Source: Frankia sp. QA3 (GTDB taxonomy: Bacteria > Actinomycetota > Actinomycetes > Frankiales > Frankiaceae). From it: DNA of 64,000 nt. This document shows positions 43,176-51,451 of the stretch, piece by piece (the first letter of the stretch is position 1; the number at the start of each line of letters is the position of its first letter). Both the position numbers and the translations under genes were made by a program. The stretch is taken from assembly GCF_000262465.1 (NCBI RefSeq), contig NZ_CM001489.1:773510-837509 (forward strand), read 5' to 3'. The notes under the pieces are model-generated. The model did not search any database. It saw only the letters and a list, made by a program, of their open reading frames with translations, and was not told the DNA's origin.

Positions 43176-44357
43176 GTGCGGATCGGCGTGTTCCTCTTCG
43201 GCGGCGTCGAGATGGCCGACGCCGGGCCCGGCGGCCCCGAGCCCACCGACCGCCGCTACGACCAGGCGGCGATCGAGCACGCCCACCGGGAGCTGCTCTC
43301 CTGCGGTGAACTGGCCGAACGGCTCGGCTACGACAGCTTCTGGCTGACCGAGCACCACTTCCAGCACGAGGGCTACGAGGTCGTGCCGAACGGGCTGATG
43401 TTCTCCGCCTTCCTCGCCGCCCGCACCAGCCGGATCCGGATCGGGACGATGTTCAACGTGGTCGGCCAGTGGCATCCGTTGCGCCTCGCCGAGGACTTCG
43501 CGCTGCTGCACAACCTCAGCGGCGGGCGCGGCATCCTCGGCGTCGGCCGCGGGACCGTGCCCCGCGAGATGCTGCCGCTGACGGCGGGAACGGTGTCCGT
43601 CGGCTCCTACGACAACCCGTCGGCGGCGCGGGCCGACCGGCTCAACCGGGAGATCACCGAGGAGAGCCTCGACATCCTGGACGCCGCGTTCACGAACGAG
43701 CGGTTCAGCTACTCGGGCAAGCACTTCTGCGTGCCGCCGCCGGGGATCCCGGACCGCGGCGGGGAGGTCCGCGAGCTCACCCTGGTGCCCCGTCCGCGCT
43801 ACCCGTTCCAGACGTGGCAGGCGGTGACCAGCCCGCCGACGCTGCGCGCAGTGCCGACCCGCGGCTTCGGCGGCGTCTTCTGGCTGCGTGAACGCCACCG
43901 GCTCGCCGCCGACTGGCGGGCCTTCGCCGAGACCTTCGAGCAGGTCCACGGCCGGCCGCTGGAGCGCGGACAGCGGCGGATGCTCGTGCTCAACGTCGCC
44001 GTCGGCGACACCCGCGCGCAGGCGATGGCCACCGTCCGGGCGGGCCACGACGAGTTCTGGCGCTTCCTGGCCCCCTACGGCTGGGGCCGGGGCTACGTGG
44101 GCCCGGACGGGCGGCCCGCCGACGGCTCGTTCGTCCCCACCCTGGAGGACTCGATGGCGCAGGGGCCGTGGGCGGTCGGCACCGCCGACGAGGTCGCCGC
44201 GCACATCGCCGCCCTCGACGACCTGCTCGGCCTCACCGACCTGGTGATCTTCCCGGCCATGCCCGGCGACCCCTACGACCGGGCCCGCGAGCAGATGGAA
44301 CGCTTCGTCCACGAGGTGGTCCCCCTGCTGCCGGCCGGCTCCGTGGCCGCGATCTGA
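43176..44357 (+). CDS. LLM-class flavin-dependent oxygenase in the amide-catabolism region
   Basis: A 393-residue luciferase-like monooxygenase. GTG 43176 follows GGAGG; an ATG at 43134 would add 14 residues and overlap the operator-like repeat. Typical motifs are RIGVFLFGGVEMADAGPGGP, CGELAERLGYDSFWLTEHHF, RIRIGTMFNVVGQWHPLRLA and LHNLSGGRGILGVGRG, with an extra C-terminal helix ending VIFPAMPGDPYDRAREQMER. RutA, the pyrimidine ring-opening oxygenase, belongs to this class, and a RutB-like hydrolase lies in the adjacent operon. A ring-opening role is therefore attractive but unproven. It is followed 121 bases later by a creatininase-family gene. Confidence 0.9.
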   Translation: MRIGVFLFGGVEMADAGPGGPEPTDRRYDQAAIEHAHRELLSCGELAERLGYDSFWLTEHHFQHEGYEVVPNGLMFSAFLAARTSRIRIGTMFNVVGQWHPLRLAEDFALLHNLSGGRGILGVGRGTVPREMLPLTAGTVSVGSYDNPSAARADRLNREITEESLDILDAAFTNERFSYSGKHFCVPPPGIPDRGGEVRELTLVPRPRYPFQTWQAVTSPPTLRAVPTRGFGGVFWLRERHRLAADWRAFAETFEQVHGRPLERGQRRMLVLNVAVGDTRAQAMATVRAGHDEFWRFLAPYGWGRGYVGPDGRPADGSFVPTLEDSMAQGPWAVGTADEVAAHIAALDDLLGLTDLVIFPAMPGDPYDRAREQMERFVHEVVPLLPAGSVAAI

Positions 44358-44436
44358 CCAGACGTCCGCGCCGCGTGCACCCACCCGCCATCGACGTCAC
44401 CCCCCGTGCTCGACGTCGGTCCTTCGCCGCCGAGGC

Positions 44437-44472
44437 GCCGTTGCCGTCCGAGGAGCCGTTGCCGTCCGAGGA
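44437..44472. repeat. 18-bp tandem duplication before the creatininase gene
   Basis: Two exact copies of GCCGTTGCCGTCCGAGGA end 6 bases before the ATG. Each carries CGAGGAG-like sequence, so the ribosome-binding site itself appears duplicated. Confidence 0.9.
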
Positions 44473-44478
44473 GCCCGC

Positions 44479-45252
44479 ATGACCCGTTACTTCGCCGACC
44501 TGCGGGCCCCCGAGGCCGCCGGGCTGTCCCCGGACGCGGTCGCCGTGCTGCCCATCGGGTCGATCGAGCAGCACGGCCCCCACCTGCCGCTGTCGACCGA
44601 CCTCGTCGTCGCCGAGACGCTCGCCCGGGACGCCGTCGACACCTTCGGTGACGCCTGCGACCTGTGGCTGCTGCCGGCGCTGGCGTACACGAAGTCCAAC
44701 GAGCACGCCTGGTCGCCGGGCACGATGTGGCTGTCGGCGACGACGCTGCTCGCGGTCCTCGACGACCTGGCCCGCTGCCTCGCGACCACCCCGGTACGCC
44801 GGCTGGTGTTCCTCAACGGCCACGGCGGCAACAGCGCGCTGCTGCAGGTGGCCAGCCGCGACATCCGCCTCGCGCACGGGCTGCGCACGTTCGTCATGCA
44901 CCCGTCCCTGCCGGCGGACCACGGCGGCACCTCGCCGGCCGCCGAGCTCGGCATGGGCATCCACGCCGGCATCGACGAGACCTCGCTGCTGCTGCACCTG
45001 CGTCCCGACCTGGTCCGCCTCGATCTCGGGGTGCGCAGCGTCCCCGAGCGGCTCGCGTCGTTCGACCGGGTCCGTTTCGGCGGTGCGGTCTCGTTCGGGT
45101 GGCTCAGCGACGATTTCGGCACCGACGGAACCATCGGCGACCCCACCGGGGCCACCGCGGAGCGCGGCAGGCGACTCTACGAGGCGATGGTGGCCGCGGC
45201 GGGCCAGTCGTTCGCCGAGATCGCCCGGTTCGACCCGCGACCGACGCGTTGA
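44479..45252 (+). CDS. Creatininase-family amidohydrolase
   Basis: A 257-residue metal-dependent hydrolase. Metal-site motifs are intact: LPIGSIEQHGPHLPLSTD (about 24-41), FLNGHGGNSALLQ and the Glu in GIHAGIDETSLLL. The family includes creatininase (cyclic amide opening), the F420 and mycofactocin peptide hydrolases, and FAPy deformylase ArfB. Without mycofactocin or F420 biosynthetic genes nearby, a cyclic-amide or deformylase role fits the context of neighbouring amidases and the LLM oxygenase. Its stop overlaps the start of a broken FAD-oxidoreductase gene. Confidence 0.88.
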   Translation: MTRYFADLRAPEAAGLSPDAVAVLPIGSIEQHGPHLPLSTDLVVAETLARDAVDTFGDACDLWLLPALAYTKSNEHAWSPGTMWLSATTLLAVLDDLARCLATTPVRRLVFLNGHGGNSALLQVASRDIRLAHGLRTFVMHPSLPADHGGTSPAAELGMGIHAGIDETSLLLHLRPDLVRLDLGVRSVPERLASFDRVRFGGAVSFGWLSDDFGTDGTIGDPTGATAERGRRLYEAMVAAAGQSFAEIARFDPRPTR

Positions 45253-45678
45253 CCCGCACCGCCCGCCACCCCCCGTTGGGGCTGACCTCCGCCGACGAGC
45301 TGCCCGTGCAGGCCGACGTGGTCATCGTCGGGGGTGGGCACAACGGGCTGACCTGCGCCGCCTACCTGGCCCGGGCGCGCCGGCGCGGGCTGGTCAGCGA
45401 CCCGGGGCTGGTGGCGTCCGTGCGGGACTGGCACGTCATGACCCCGCCGGACTACGAGCGCGAGTTCTCCATGCCCCGCGGGTACGGCCCCGTCGTTCCC
45501 GGGCGGCGTCGTCGCCGCGCTGCTCGGCCGTCAGCGCGAGCTCAGCCGCTACCGCACGCCGGTGGCCGGCCTGTACCTCACCGGCGCCGGCACCTTCCCC
45601 GGCGCCGGGGTCCGGGGTGCCAGCGGCCGCAACACCGCCGAGGTCATCCTCGCCGCTCGCCGCGGCCGGGCCCGGTAG
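45249..45678 (+). pseudogene. Broken phytoene-dehydrogenase-like FAD oxidoreductase
   Basis: The frame opens TSADELPVQADVVIVGGGHN with GLTCAAYLARA, the FAD-binding start of the CrtI-like family. It then jumps directly to [20 protein letters not shown] and FSMPRGYGP, which belongs about 330 residues later in the family. A frameshift follows near 45495-45510, after which another frame reads [20 protein letters not shown] and [13 protein letters not shown], the C-terminal end. So the gene has a large internal deletion plus a frameshift. The original start overlapped the creatininase stop, suggesting the two once formed an operon. Confidence 0.85.
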
Positions 45679-45750
45679 CCGATCGGCGACCGATCGCAGG
45701 AGTGCGCCGCGCCGTCCTCCGCGGATGCTCGGTGTGCGTAGGATTTTCGG

Positions 45751-46149
45751 GTGACCCTCATCCCGCAGACCCACCGCGACCTCGCCCAGAACGCCGAGGT
45801 CGCGATCCTCACCACGCTCGGTCCCGACGGCGCTCCCCAGACCACGGCCGTGGGCTACCTGCTCGACGACGGCGTCTTCCGCATCTCCGCCAGCTCGGAC
45901 AAGCAGAAGCTGAAGAACCTGCAGCGCACGCCGCAGTGCTCGCTGTTCCTGCTGGACGTCACCAACGTCTACCGCACGGTGGAGGTCCGGGGCAGCGCCG
46001 AGGTCATCCTCGACGACGACTACACCTGGGCCGCGAAGATCGCGGAGAGCCGTGGGCGCACTGCCGACGACATCCGCAAGCTCACCCCGCCCGGCGCGCA
46101 CCGCTACTGCATCGCCGTACACCCGACCAAGGTCAACACCTTCGGCTGA
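45751..46149 (+). CDS. PPOX-class F420-dependent oxidoreductase
   Basis: A 132-residue split-barrel protein, GTG start. Typical stretches are HRDLAQNAEVAILTTLGPDG, PQTTAVGYLLDDGVFRISAS, KQKLKNLQRTPQCSLFLLDV, and the closing YCIAVHPTKVNTFG. The Lys-Lys pattern in the third strand suits F420 or flavin phosphate binding. Actinobacterial members reduce small organic substrates with F420H2 or act as biliverdin reductases. Substrate unknown. It converges with the phoX gene across a clear hairpin. Confidence 0.88.
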   Translation: MTLIPQTHRDLAQNAEVAILTTLGPDGAPQTTAVGYLLDDGVFRISASSDKQKLKNLQRTPQCSLFLLDVTNVYRTVEVRGSAEVILDDDYTWAAKIAESRGRTADDIRKLTPPGAHRYCIAVHPTKVNTFG

Positions 46150-46175
46150 CCGTCCCGGCCGCCGGCGTGGTCGGC

Positions 46176-46205
46176 GCCATCCCACCGCCGCAGCCGTGGG
46201 ATGGC
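46176..46205. terminator. Bidirectional hairpin between PPOX and phoX
   Basis: GCCATCCCAC and GTGGGATGGC are perfect 10-bp arms around a 10-base loop, 27 bases from each of the two convergent stop codons. Confidence 0.8.
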
Positions 46206-46231
46206 CGCCGCCGCCGACGGCCCGAACCGGG

Positions 46232-47392
46232 TCAGGTCCGGAACGGACCGGTGACCTCGAAGGTGATGCCGCCGGAGGACGAGCCGGACGTGCCGCGCTG
46301 AGACGAGAAGTACAGCCGCTGGCCGTTCGGGGAGAAGGCTGGTCCGGTTATTTCGGATGAGTTGTGTCCGACCAGCCGCAGGATCGGGGCTACGATGTCG
46401 TCCGGCGTGATGATGCAGATCTCCAGGTTTCCGCCGTCCTCGGCGACGTAGAGGTCCCCGTAGGTCGATCCGGTGATGTTGTCGACACCGGTCAGTGGGG
46501 CAGGTCCAGGAGATACCAGTGAGTCGTCATAGGCGAGTTCGAAAGTATTGGTGTCGACGTGGAGCTCCCATACCCGGTTGTCGCCCTTGGTGGTGAACCA
46601 GACGGTGTTGTTTGCATAGTGGCAGCCCTCGCCGCCGTTGAAGTGCTTCGCGCCGGAAACCTGGTTGCGGGTGGCGGTCGGTGAACCGTCCGGGTCCGGA
46701 ACGACCTGCCAGGTTGCCGTACCGGAGGTGCCGGATCCCGCAACCAGCACCTCGAGCGTGCCGGCGGAGAGGTTGCCCCAGGTCGTCGGACGGAACCGGT
46801 AGAAGCAGCCGTCGGTCTGGTCCTCGGTCAGGTAGATGACCTGGCGGACCGGGTCGCACGCGGCCGCCTCATGTTTGAAGCGGCCCATGGCCGGCCGGCT
46901 GGCCGCCGCCGCGCCGGTGGCCGGATAGGTCTCCCACACCCGCCCGCTGGAGGTCTCCTCGCAGGACAGCCAGGTGCCCCACGGGGTGGCCCCACCCGCA
47001 CAGTTGCTGCTCGTGTTCGACAGAATGCGCTGGGCGGAGGTGACGGTTCCACTGGCGTTGAAGCGCAGCACCGAGGCCCCGCCCGCGCTGCTGCCGACCT
47101 CCGAATTGGAGACGTACGTCCAGCCCGTGCCGTTCGGGAAGACCGCGCCGCCGTCCGGGGCGTCGTGCCAGGTGTAGCTGGTTCCGGAAACCACCTGACC
47201 AGAACGGGCGACAATGCGGCTGGTGAAACCGGCGGGAAGCATGACGCCGTTGGCGTCGGCCGCCGAGAGCGCGCCATAGGGGCCCGGGCCGTTCTGGGCG
47301 GGCGCGGCCAGGGCGGTGTCCCACATCGCTCCCGAGAAAGCGACCACGCCGGCTCCGGCGAGAGTGGAACGCAAGAACGTGCGCCGTTCCAT
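46232..47392 (-). CDS. PhoX-like (DUF839) exported phosphatase-family protein
   Basis: A 386-residue protein with a twin-arginine signal (MERRTFLRSTLAGAGVVAFS, cleavage near ALAAPA). The mature part is a beta-propeller of the PhoX/DUF839 type: WTYVSNSEVGSSAGGASVLR, GTWLSCEETSSGRVWET, GRFKHEAAACDPVRQVIYLT, EDQTDGCFYRFRP, AKHFNGGEGCHY and VAEDGGNLEICIITPD. PhoX enzymes are calcium/iron-dependent alkaline phosphatases exported folded by Tat. The acidic residues in EDQTDG and EDGG are candidate metal ligands. Base composition is less extreme than its neighbours. Actual phosphatase activity is inferred. Confidence 0.85.
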   Translation of the reverse strand: MERRTFLRSTLAGAGVVAFSGAMWDTALAAPAQNGPGPYGALSAADANGVMLPAGFTSRIVARSGQVVSGTSYTWHDAPDGGAVFPNGTGWTYVSNSEVGSSAGGASVLRFNASGTVTSAQRILSNTSSNCAGGATPWGTWLSCEETSSGRVWETYPATGAAAASRPAMGRFKHEAAACDPVRQVIYLTEDQTDGCFYRFRPTTWGNLSAGTLEVLVAGSGTSGTATWQVVPDPDGSPTATRNQVSGAKHFNGGEGCHYANNTVWFTTKGDNRVWELHVDTNTFELAYDDSLVSPGPAPLTGVDNITGSTYGDLYVAEDGGNLEICIITPDDIVAPILRLVGHNSSEITGPAFSPNGQRLYFSSQRGTSGSSSGGITFEVTGPFRT

Positions 47393-47761
47393 TGCTGACC
47401 TCCAAAGTACGACAAGGGCGCCGGACCGCGGGTGGCGGGCTTACGGTTTTTCGCCGCACGACCAGAGGTCCTTGAGACGGAATTGTCCGCGCAGCCGACA
47501 ATGCTAGGGCAGCGGAAAGCGGGGCACGAGAAAACTGACGATGAACATCGGGAGGCCTGGCGGGAGCCGGCTCGGAAAATGATGACCAGTTCGGGTTTTG
47601 AACTGGAAGGGAGGGTGAAATCCGGGCGAAGGGGCGCTGGAAGACGGGCTGGGAACGGTATGTCGCACTGCGCGAGGGGAAGGGCCCAGCCGATCCGTGG
47701 TCAAGTCGATCCGTGGTCAAACAGTCTGGGTGGAGCGCAGCCGTTCCAGACGCGCGCCGGG
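47393..47761. other. Intergenic region upstream of phoX, with a 14-bp repeat
   Basis: It contains the phoX promoter on the reverse strand. CGATCCGTGGTCAA occurs twice at 47691-47704 and 47707-47720, 16 bases apart, the spacing of a two-site regulator box, but it lies 300 bases from phoX. No gene seen. Confidence 0.4.
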
Positions 47762-49168
47762 TCAGGAACACCCCGGCGGGGGTGGGAGCTTGCCGGGGTT
47801 GAGCAGGCCGTCGGGGTCGAAGCGGGCGGCGGCCTCGCGGACCAGGTCCAGGCGGCCGTGGTGCAGCTCCCAGGTGTGCGGGTCGTCGACGAACACCTCG
47901 ACGTCGGCCAGGCGGGCCATCCGCTCGTACAGGTCGTCGGGGCCGTCGTAGCGCAGGAACAGCATCGACACCCAGTCGCGCCCGTTCGCGGTGAGGAAGC
48001 CCTCCAGGTGGACGAGTGACTCGGGGGCGAGCGCCGCGACCTCGGCGCGGCGGCGGGTGAGACCGGGGCCCATGCACTGCAGGTGGGTGAGCTCCGGGCG
48101 GACCTTGCGGACGCGGTAGGTGGTGTGGTTGTACGACAGCGAGGCGATGTGCGCCGGGCCCTTGGGGCGCACGGCGTCGACCCGCCCGCCGTGTCGCTCG
48201 ACGACGGCGGTTGCCGCGGCGATGCTGTCCTCGGTGACGATCCCGCGCACGCTGACCCGGTCGGCGGGCATCGCCGGGTCGACCGGCCGGTAGGTCGCGA
48301 TGATCCCGGCCTCGTCGAGGGAGAGCAGCCGCGGGGTGGGCTCCAGGTCGAACAGTTCCTCGCCCGCGGCGACCGCGCCGGCCAGCGCCGGGAAGGACGC
48401 GAACAGCCCGGTCCAGCGGCGTGCGGGGCGCAGCGCCACGGTCGCCTGCGCGATGACGCCGTTGACGCCGAACGCGTGCGCCATCGCGGTGTTGTCGGGG
48501 AAGGGCACGTCCACCGGGGTGGCGTCGTCGGTGCACGGCACGACGAGCAGCGAGCGCAGGTAGCCGTCCCAGATCGCGCCGTTGGCGATGGAGCCGGTGC
48601 CCCCGGAGCCGCCGGCGATGAAACCGGCGACCGTGCTGCCCACGGTCGACGGCAGGATCGCCAGCTCCTGCCCGGTGGCCAGGGCCGCCTTCTCCATCAG
48701 CACGAACGACGCGCCGGCCTCCGCGGTCAGCCAGCCGTCCTCCACCGCGAGGATGCGCGAGGCCGCCGTGGTGTCGATGACCAGGCCGCCGAACAGGGGG
48801 ATGCCCTGCCCGTAGTTGCCGGTGCCCTGGCCGCGTACGGTCACCGGCACCAGGTGGCGGTGCGCGGCCCCGACCGCCGCCGCGATCCCGGCGGCGTCGG
48901 GCGGGCGGATCACCACGTCGGCGATGCCGCCGGGCAGCAGCGGCGCCAGCACCGGGCTCATGTGCGCCCAGTCCGTCGAGGCCGACAGGCGGGCCGAGGC
49001 GTCGCGCAGCACGGCGTCGGCGCCGAGCAGGGCGGCGAGCTCGGCGGCCAGCGCGTCGAGCACACCGGGGTCGAGGGGGGTCACGGCGGGCAGCGCCGCC
49101 CGGCCGAAGCCGGGCAGCGTGCGCTCCCCGGCCCGGCCGCGCGACGCCGCGAGGGTCGAGTCCGACAT
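47762..49168 (-). CDS. FAD-linked oxidase (PCMH/vanillyl-alcohol-oxidase fold)
   Basis: A 468-residue flavoprotein. The FAD-binding half (about 75-260) has IRPPDAAGIAAAVGAAHRHL, VPVTVRGQGTGNYGQGIPLF and GGLVIDT, then LPSTVGSTVAGFIAGGSGGT. The C-terminal part closes with RFDPDGLLNPGKLPPPP, the family signature. It should oxidise an alcohol, hydroxy-acid or amine. It is the last gene of a reverse-strand operon whose other members are an NMT1/THI5-type transporter and a CodA-like amidohydrolase, beginning 3 bases after the binding-protein stop, so it probably acts on the imported compound. Confidence 0.9.
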   Translation of the reverse strand: MSDSTLAASRGRAGERTLPGFGRAALPAVTPLDPGVLDALAAELAALLGADAVLRDASARLSASTDWAHMSPVLAPLLPGGIADVVIRPPDAAGIAAAVGAAHRHLVPVTVRGQGTGNYGQGIPLFGGLVIDTTAASRILAVEDGWLTAEAGASFVLMEKAALATGQELAILPSTVGSTVAGFIAGGSGGTGSIANGAIWDGYLRSLLVVPCTDDATPVDVPFPDNTAMAHAFGVNGVIAQATVALRPARRWTGLFASFPALAGAVAAGEELFDLEPTPRLLSLDEAGIIATYRPVDPAMPADRVSVRGIVTEDSIAAATAVVERHGGRVDAVRPKGPAHIASLSYNHTTYRVRKVRPELTHLQCMGPGLTRRRAEVAALAPESLVHLEGFLTANGRDWVSMLFLRYDGPDDLYERMARLADVEVFVDDPHTWELHHGRLDLVREAAARFDPDGLLNPGKLPPPPGCS

Positions 49169-49171
49169 CGC

Positions 49172-50377
49172 TCAGGTACCGAGCCCGATCCTGGTGTCGA
49201 GGAAGCTGTTGTCGACCAGGTCCGCGGGCTTGAGCCCGGACAGGATCGGCTTGCCCTGCGCCTGGTAGATCGGGTCGAGGATCTCGATGAGCTTCTGCAG
49301 CCGCGCGTCGGTGAAGTCGCCGAGGGTGCCGTTCGCGCCGTTGCCGACGATGCCCAGCGACTTCATCGTCTGCACCGCGTAGTCCGCGACGCCCGGGGAG
49401 TAGACCCAGCCGTTGTTGTACTTGTCGACCAGGTCGAGGACCAGCTTGTTCGTCGCGGCCGGGTTCGCCAGGAAGTCGACGACGCCCTGCTGCATGATCG
49501 GGACGAGCCTGCTCAGGCAGGGCTTGAGCGCGTCGAGCTTGTCCTTACGGACGCCGATCGCCTGCTGGTAGAAGTCGAAGCCCGCGTCCGCGATGAGCTG
49601 GTACTTCAGCGGCTTGTTCCAGGACCGCACCTCGTGGGACCAGGTGTAGGGCTCCGACGTCGCGAAGCCCTGCACCGCGTCGTCGCCGCCGGAGGCCACG
49701 AAGTTGGTCGGCGTGCCGTCGTAGCTGCCGTCGACCTGGCTCTTGTTCAGGATCCCGGAGCCGGTGAAGTAGTCCATGTAGGAGGCGCCCTGGAAGTACA
49801 GGACCTTCGTGTCGGTCCTGCCGATGTCGGCGATCGTCTTCCAGCCCGGGTGCTTGTCCGGCGACCACTGGATGACCTGCGGGCTCTTCTCCAGACCCGC
49901 CAGCACCGCCACGGTGGGCTGCGTCTTGGACAGCGCGATCTGCTCGTCGGTGCCCAGGTAGCCCAGCGTGATCCCGGAGTCCTTGTAGAGCTGCGAGGTC
50001 ACCGTCTGGAAGCCGATCGCCGGGCCCCCGGCGCGGATCTCCAGCTTCACCCCGGTGTCGACGCCGCCGTGGGCCACCAGCTCACCGGAGACCGACTTCG
50101 TGCCCGCGTCGATCTTCGGGTTCGGCCCGAGCAGCTGGTACTGGCCGCCGTGCTCGGACTCCGGGTTCCAGTCGGTCTGCAGCACGATCGTCGACGGGCA
50201 GCCGGCGGCCTTGAGGTCGAGCGCCGCCGGCGCCGCGCCGCCCGCGGACGGGGCCGCGGCGCCAGTGGACTCCCCGTCGCTGCCGCTGCTGCCGCACGCC
50301 GCGGCGGCGAGGACGAGCGCGGTCGCGGTCGCCGTCAGCGCGACGAGCCGCGCGGGCTGTCGCCGAGATCTGGTCAA
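49172..50377 (-). CDS. ABC transporter substrate-binding lipoprotein (NMT1/THI5-like)
   Basis: A 401-residue exported protein. The TTG at 50377 has GGGGAGA 8 bases ahead. A signal peptide ends in the lipobox LAAAAC, anchoring the mature protein by its Cys. The fold pattern IVLQTDWNPESEHGGQYQLL, LVAHGGVDTGVKLEIRAGGP and ASGGDDAVQGFATSEPYTWS is that of the NMT1/THI5 and SsuA/TauA binding proteins, which bring in pyrimidines (thiamine precursors), sulfonates, nitrate or similar small polar molecules. Its ligand here is unknown; partner genes suggest a nitrogen heterocycle. Confidence 0.9.
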   Translation of the reverse strand: MTRSRRQPARLVALTATATALVLAAAACGSSGSDGESTGAAAPSAGGAAPAALDLKAAGCPSTIVLQTDWNPESEHGGQYQLLGPNPKIDAGTKSVSGELVAHGGVDTGVKLEIRAGGPAIGFQTVTSQLYKDSGITLGYLGTDEQIALSKTQPTVAVLAGLEKSPQVIQWSPDKHPGWKTIADIGRTDTKVLYFQGASYMDYFTGSGILNKSQVDGSYDGTPTNFVASGGDDAVQGFATSEPYTWSHEVRSWNKPLKYQLIADAGFDFYQQAIGVRKDKLDALKPCLSRLVPIMQQGVVDFLANPAATNKLVLDLVDKYNNGWVYSPGVADYAVQTMKSLGIVGNGANGTLGDFTDARLQKLIEILDPIYQAQGKPILSGLKPADLVDNSFLDTRIGLGT

Positions 50378-50381
50378 CTAT

Positions 50382-50419
50382 GTCTCCCCGAGTTCATAGG
50401 GTCTCCCCGAGTTCCTAGG
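50382..50419. repeat. 19-bp tandem repeat spanning the binding-protein leader
   Basis: Two copies of GTCTCCCCGAGTTCATAGG (one base differs) lie just upstream of the TTG start. On the reverse strand each carries the GGGGAGA ribosome-binding site, so the site is duplicated. Further GGCCGTTCG and GGCCGGTG repeats follow to about 50480. Confidence 0.9.
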
Positions 50420-50557
50420 CCGTTCGGGCCGTTCGGGCCGTTCGGGCCGGTGGGCCGGTGGGCCGGTGGGGCCGGTGGGTGTGGTGCGGTGGGGCGCGGC
50501 GGCAGGGGGCTGCGGTGCGCAGGGTGCGCCGCCGCCGGGTGGGTCGCGCCGGGTGGG

Positions 50558-51451
50558 TCAGCCGCGCTTCGGCTGGTACCAGCGGCCGACGACGCGGCGC
50601 GACAGCCAGCCGAAGAAGACGAAGACCGCGACGCCGAGCAGGCTCGCGGTGAGCGTGGTCGCCCACAGGCGCTCGCCCTCCAACCGGGAGGTGAACACCG
50701 ACAGGTTCGTGCCGAGCCCCGGCTCGCCCTGCTTGAAGAAGAACTCGCCGACGATCGCGCCGATGACCGACAGGCCGGCCGCGTTGCGGAACCCGGTGAA
50801 CATCGACGGCAGCGCCGCCGGCAGCTGCAGCTTCCACAGCCGGGTCAGCCGGCCGGTGTGGTGCAGGCTGAACAGCTCGTGCATGCCCCGGTCGACCGAC
50901 TGCAGCCCGAACAGCGTGTTGGACACGATCGGGAAGAACGAGATGATGACGCAGACGATGATCCGGCTGGTCAGCGCGAACCCGAAGAAGAAGCTCAGCA
51001 CCGGGGTGAGCGCCAGGACCGGCACCGTCTGGATCACGACGGCCCACGGGTACAGCGAGTTCTCGATCCACGTGGCCTGACTCATCGCCACCGCCACACC
51101 GACCCCGATGACGATCGAGATGGCCAGGCCGGCGAAGGTGACCTCGCAGGTCAGCCGCAGCGCGCTCATCATCGTCGTGAAGTTCGACCAGTCGAGGAAG
51201 CCGATCCGGACGACCTCGTGCGGCGGCGGCAGCATGAACCGCTGCTGATCGTTGAGCACCCCGTCGGACACGGCGTACCAGAGGCCGACGAACACCGCGA
51301 ACACCACGCCGGGCAGCAGCACGAGGCTGACCAGACTGCCGCCGCGGCGGCGAGGCCGCGGCCCGGTCGGAGCCGCGCCGGTCGGCGGCGCCGCCGGGGC
51401 CGCACCTGCCGCCGCGTCCGTCTCGACCACGGAAGACACCGTCACGCTCAT
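50558..51451 (-). CDS. ABC transporter permease (SsuC/ThiX-like)
   Basis: A 297-residue integral membrane protein with about six segments. After a cytoplasmic Ala/Pro/Arg-rich leader come LVSLVLLPGVVFAVFVGLWY and the transport domain, with the EAA-type coupling loop QSVDRGMHELFSLHHTGRLT ahead of LPAALPSMFTGFRNAAGLSV. The sequence matches the BPD_transp_1 permeases for sulfonate, nitrate or pyrimidine uptake. Its ATG overlaps the stop of the ATPase gene (ATGA). Confidence 0.92.
   Translation of the reverse strand: MSVTVSSVVETDAAAGAAPAAPPTGAAPTGPRPRRRGGSLVSLVLLPGVVFAVFVGLWYAVSDGVLNDQQRFMLPPPHEVVRIGFLDWSNFTTMMSALRLTCEVTFAGLAISIVIGVGVAVAMSQATWIENSLYPWAVVIQTVPVLALTPVLSFFFGFALTSRIIVCVIISFFPIVSNTLFGLQSVDRGMHELFSLHHTGRLTRLWKLQLPAALPSMFTGFRNAAGLSVIGAIVGEFFFKQGEPGLGTNLSVFTSRLEGERLWATTLTASLLGVAVFVFFGWLSRRVVGRWYQPKRG

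Noticed and set aside
47432..48019. Forward frame in the phoX upstream region
   Set aside because: Most of it is antisense to the FAD oxidase; the non-overlapping part lacks any domain pattern.
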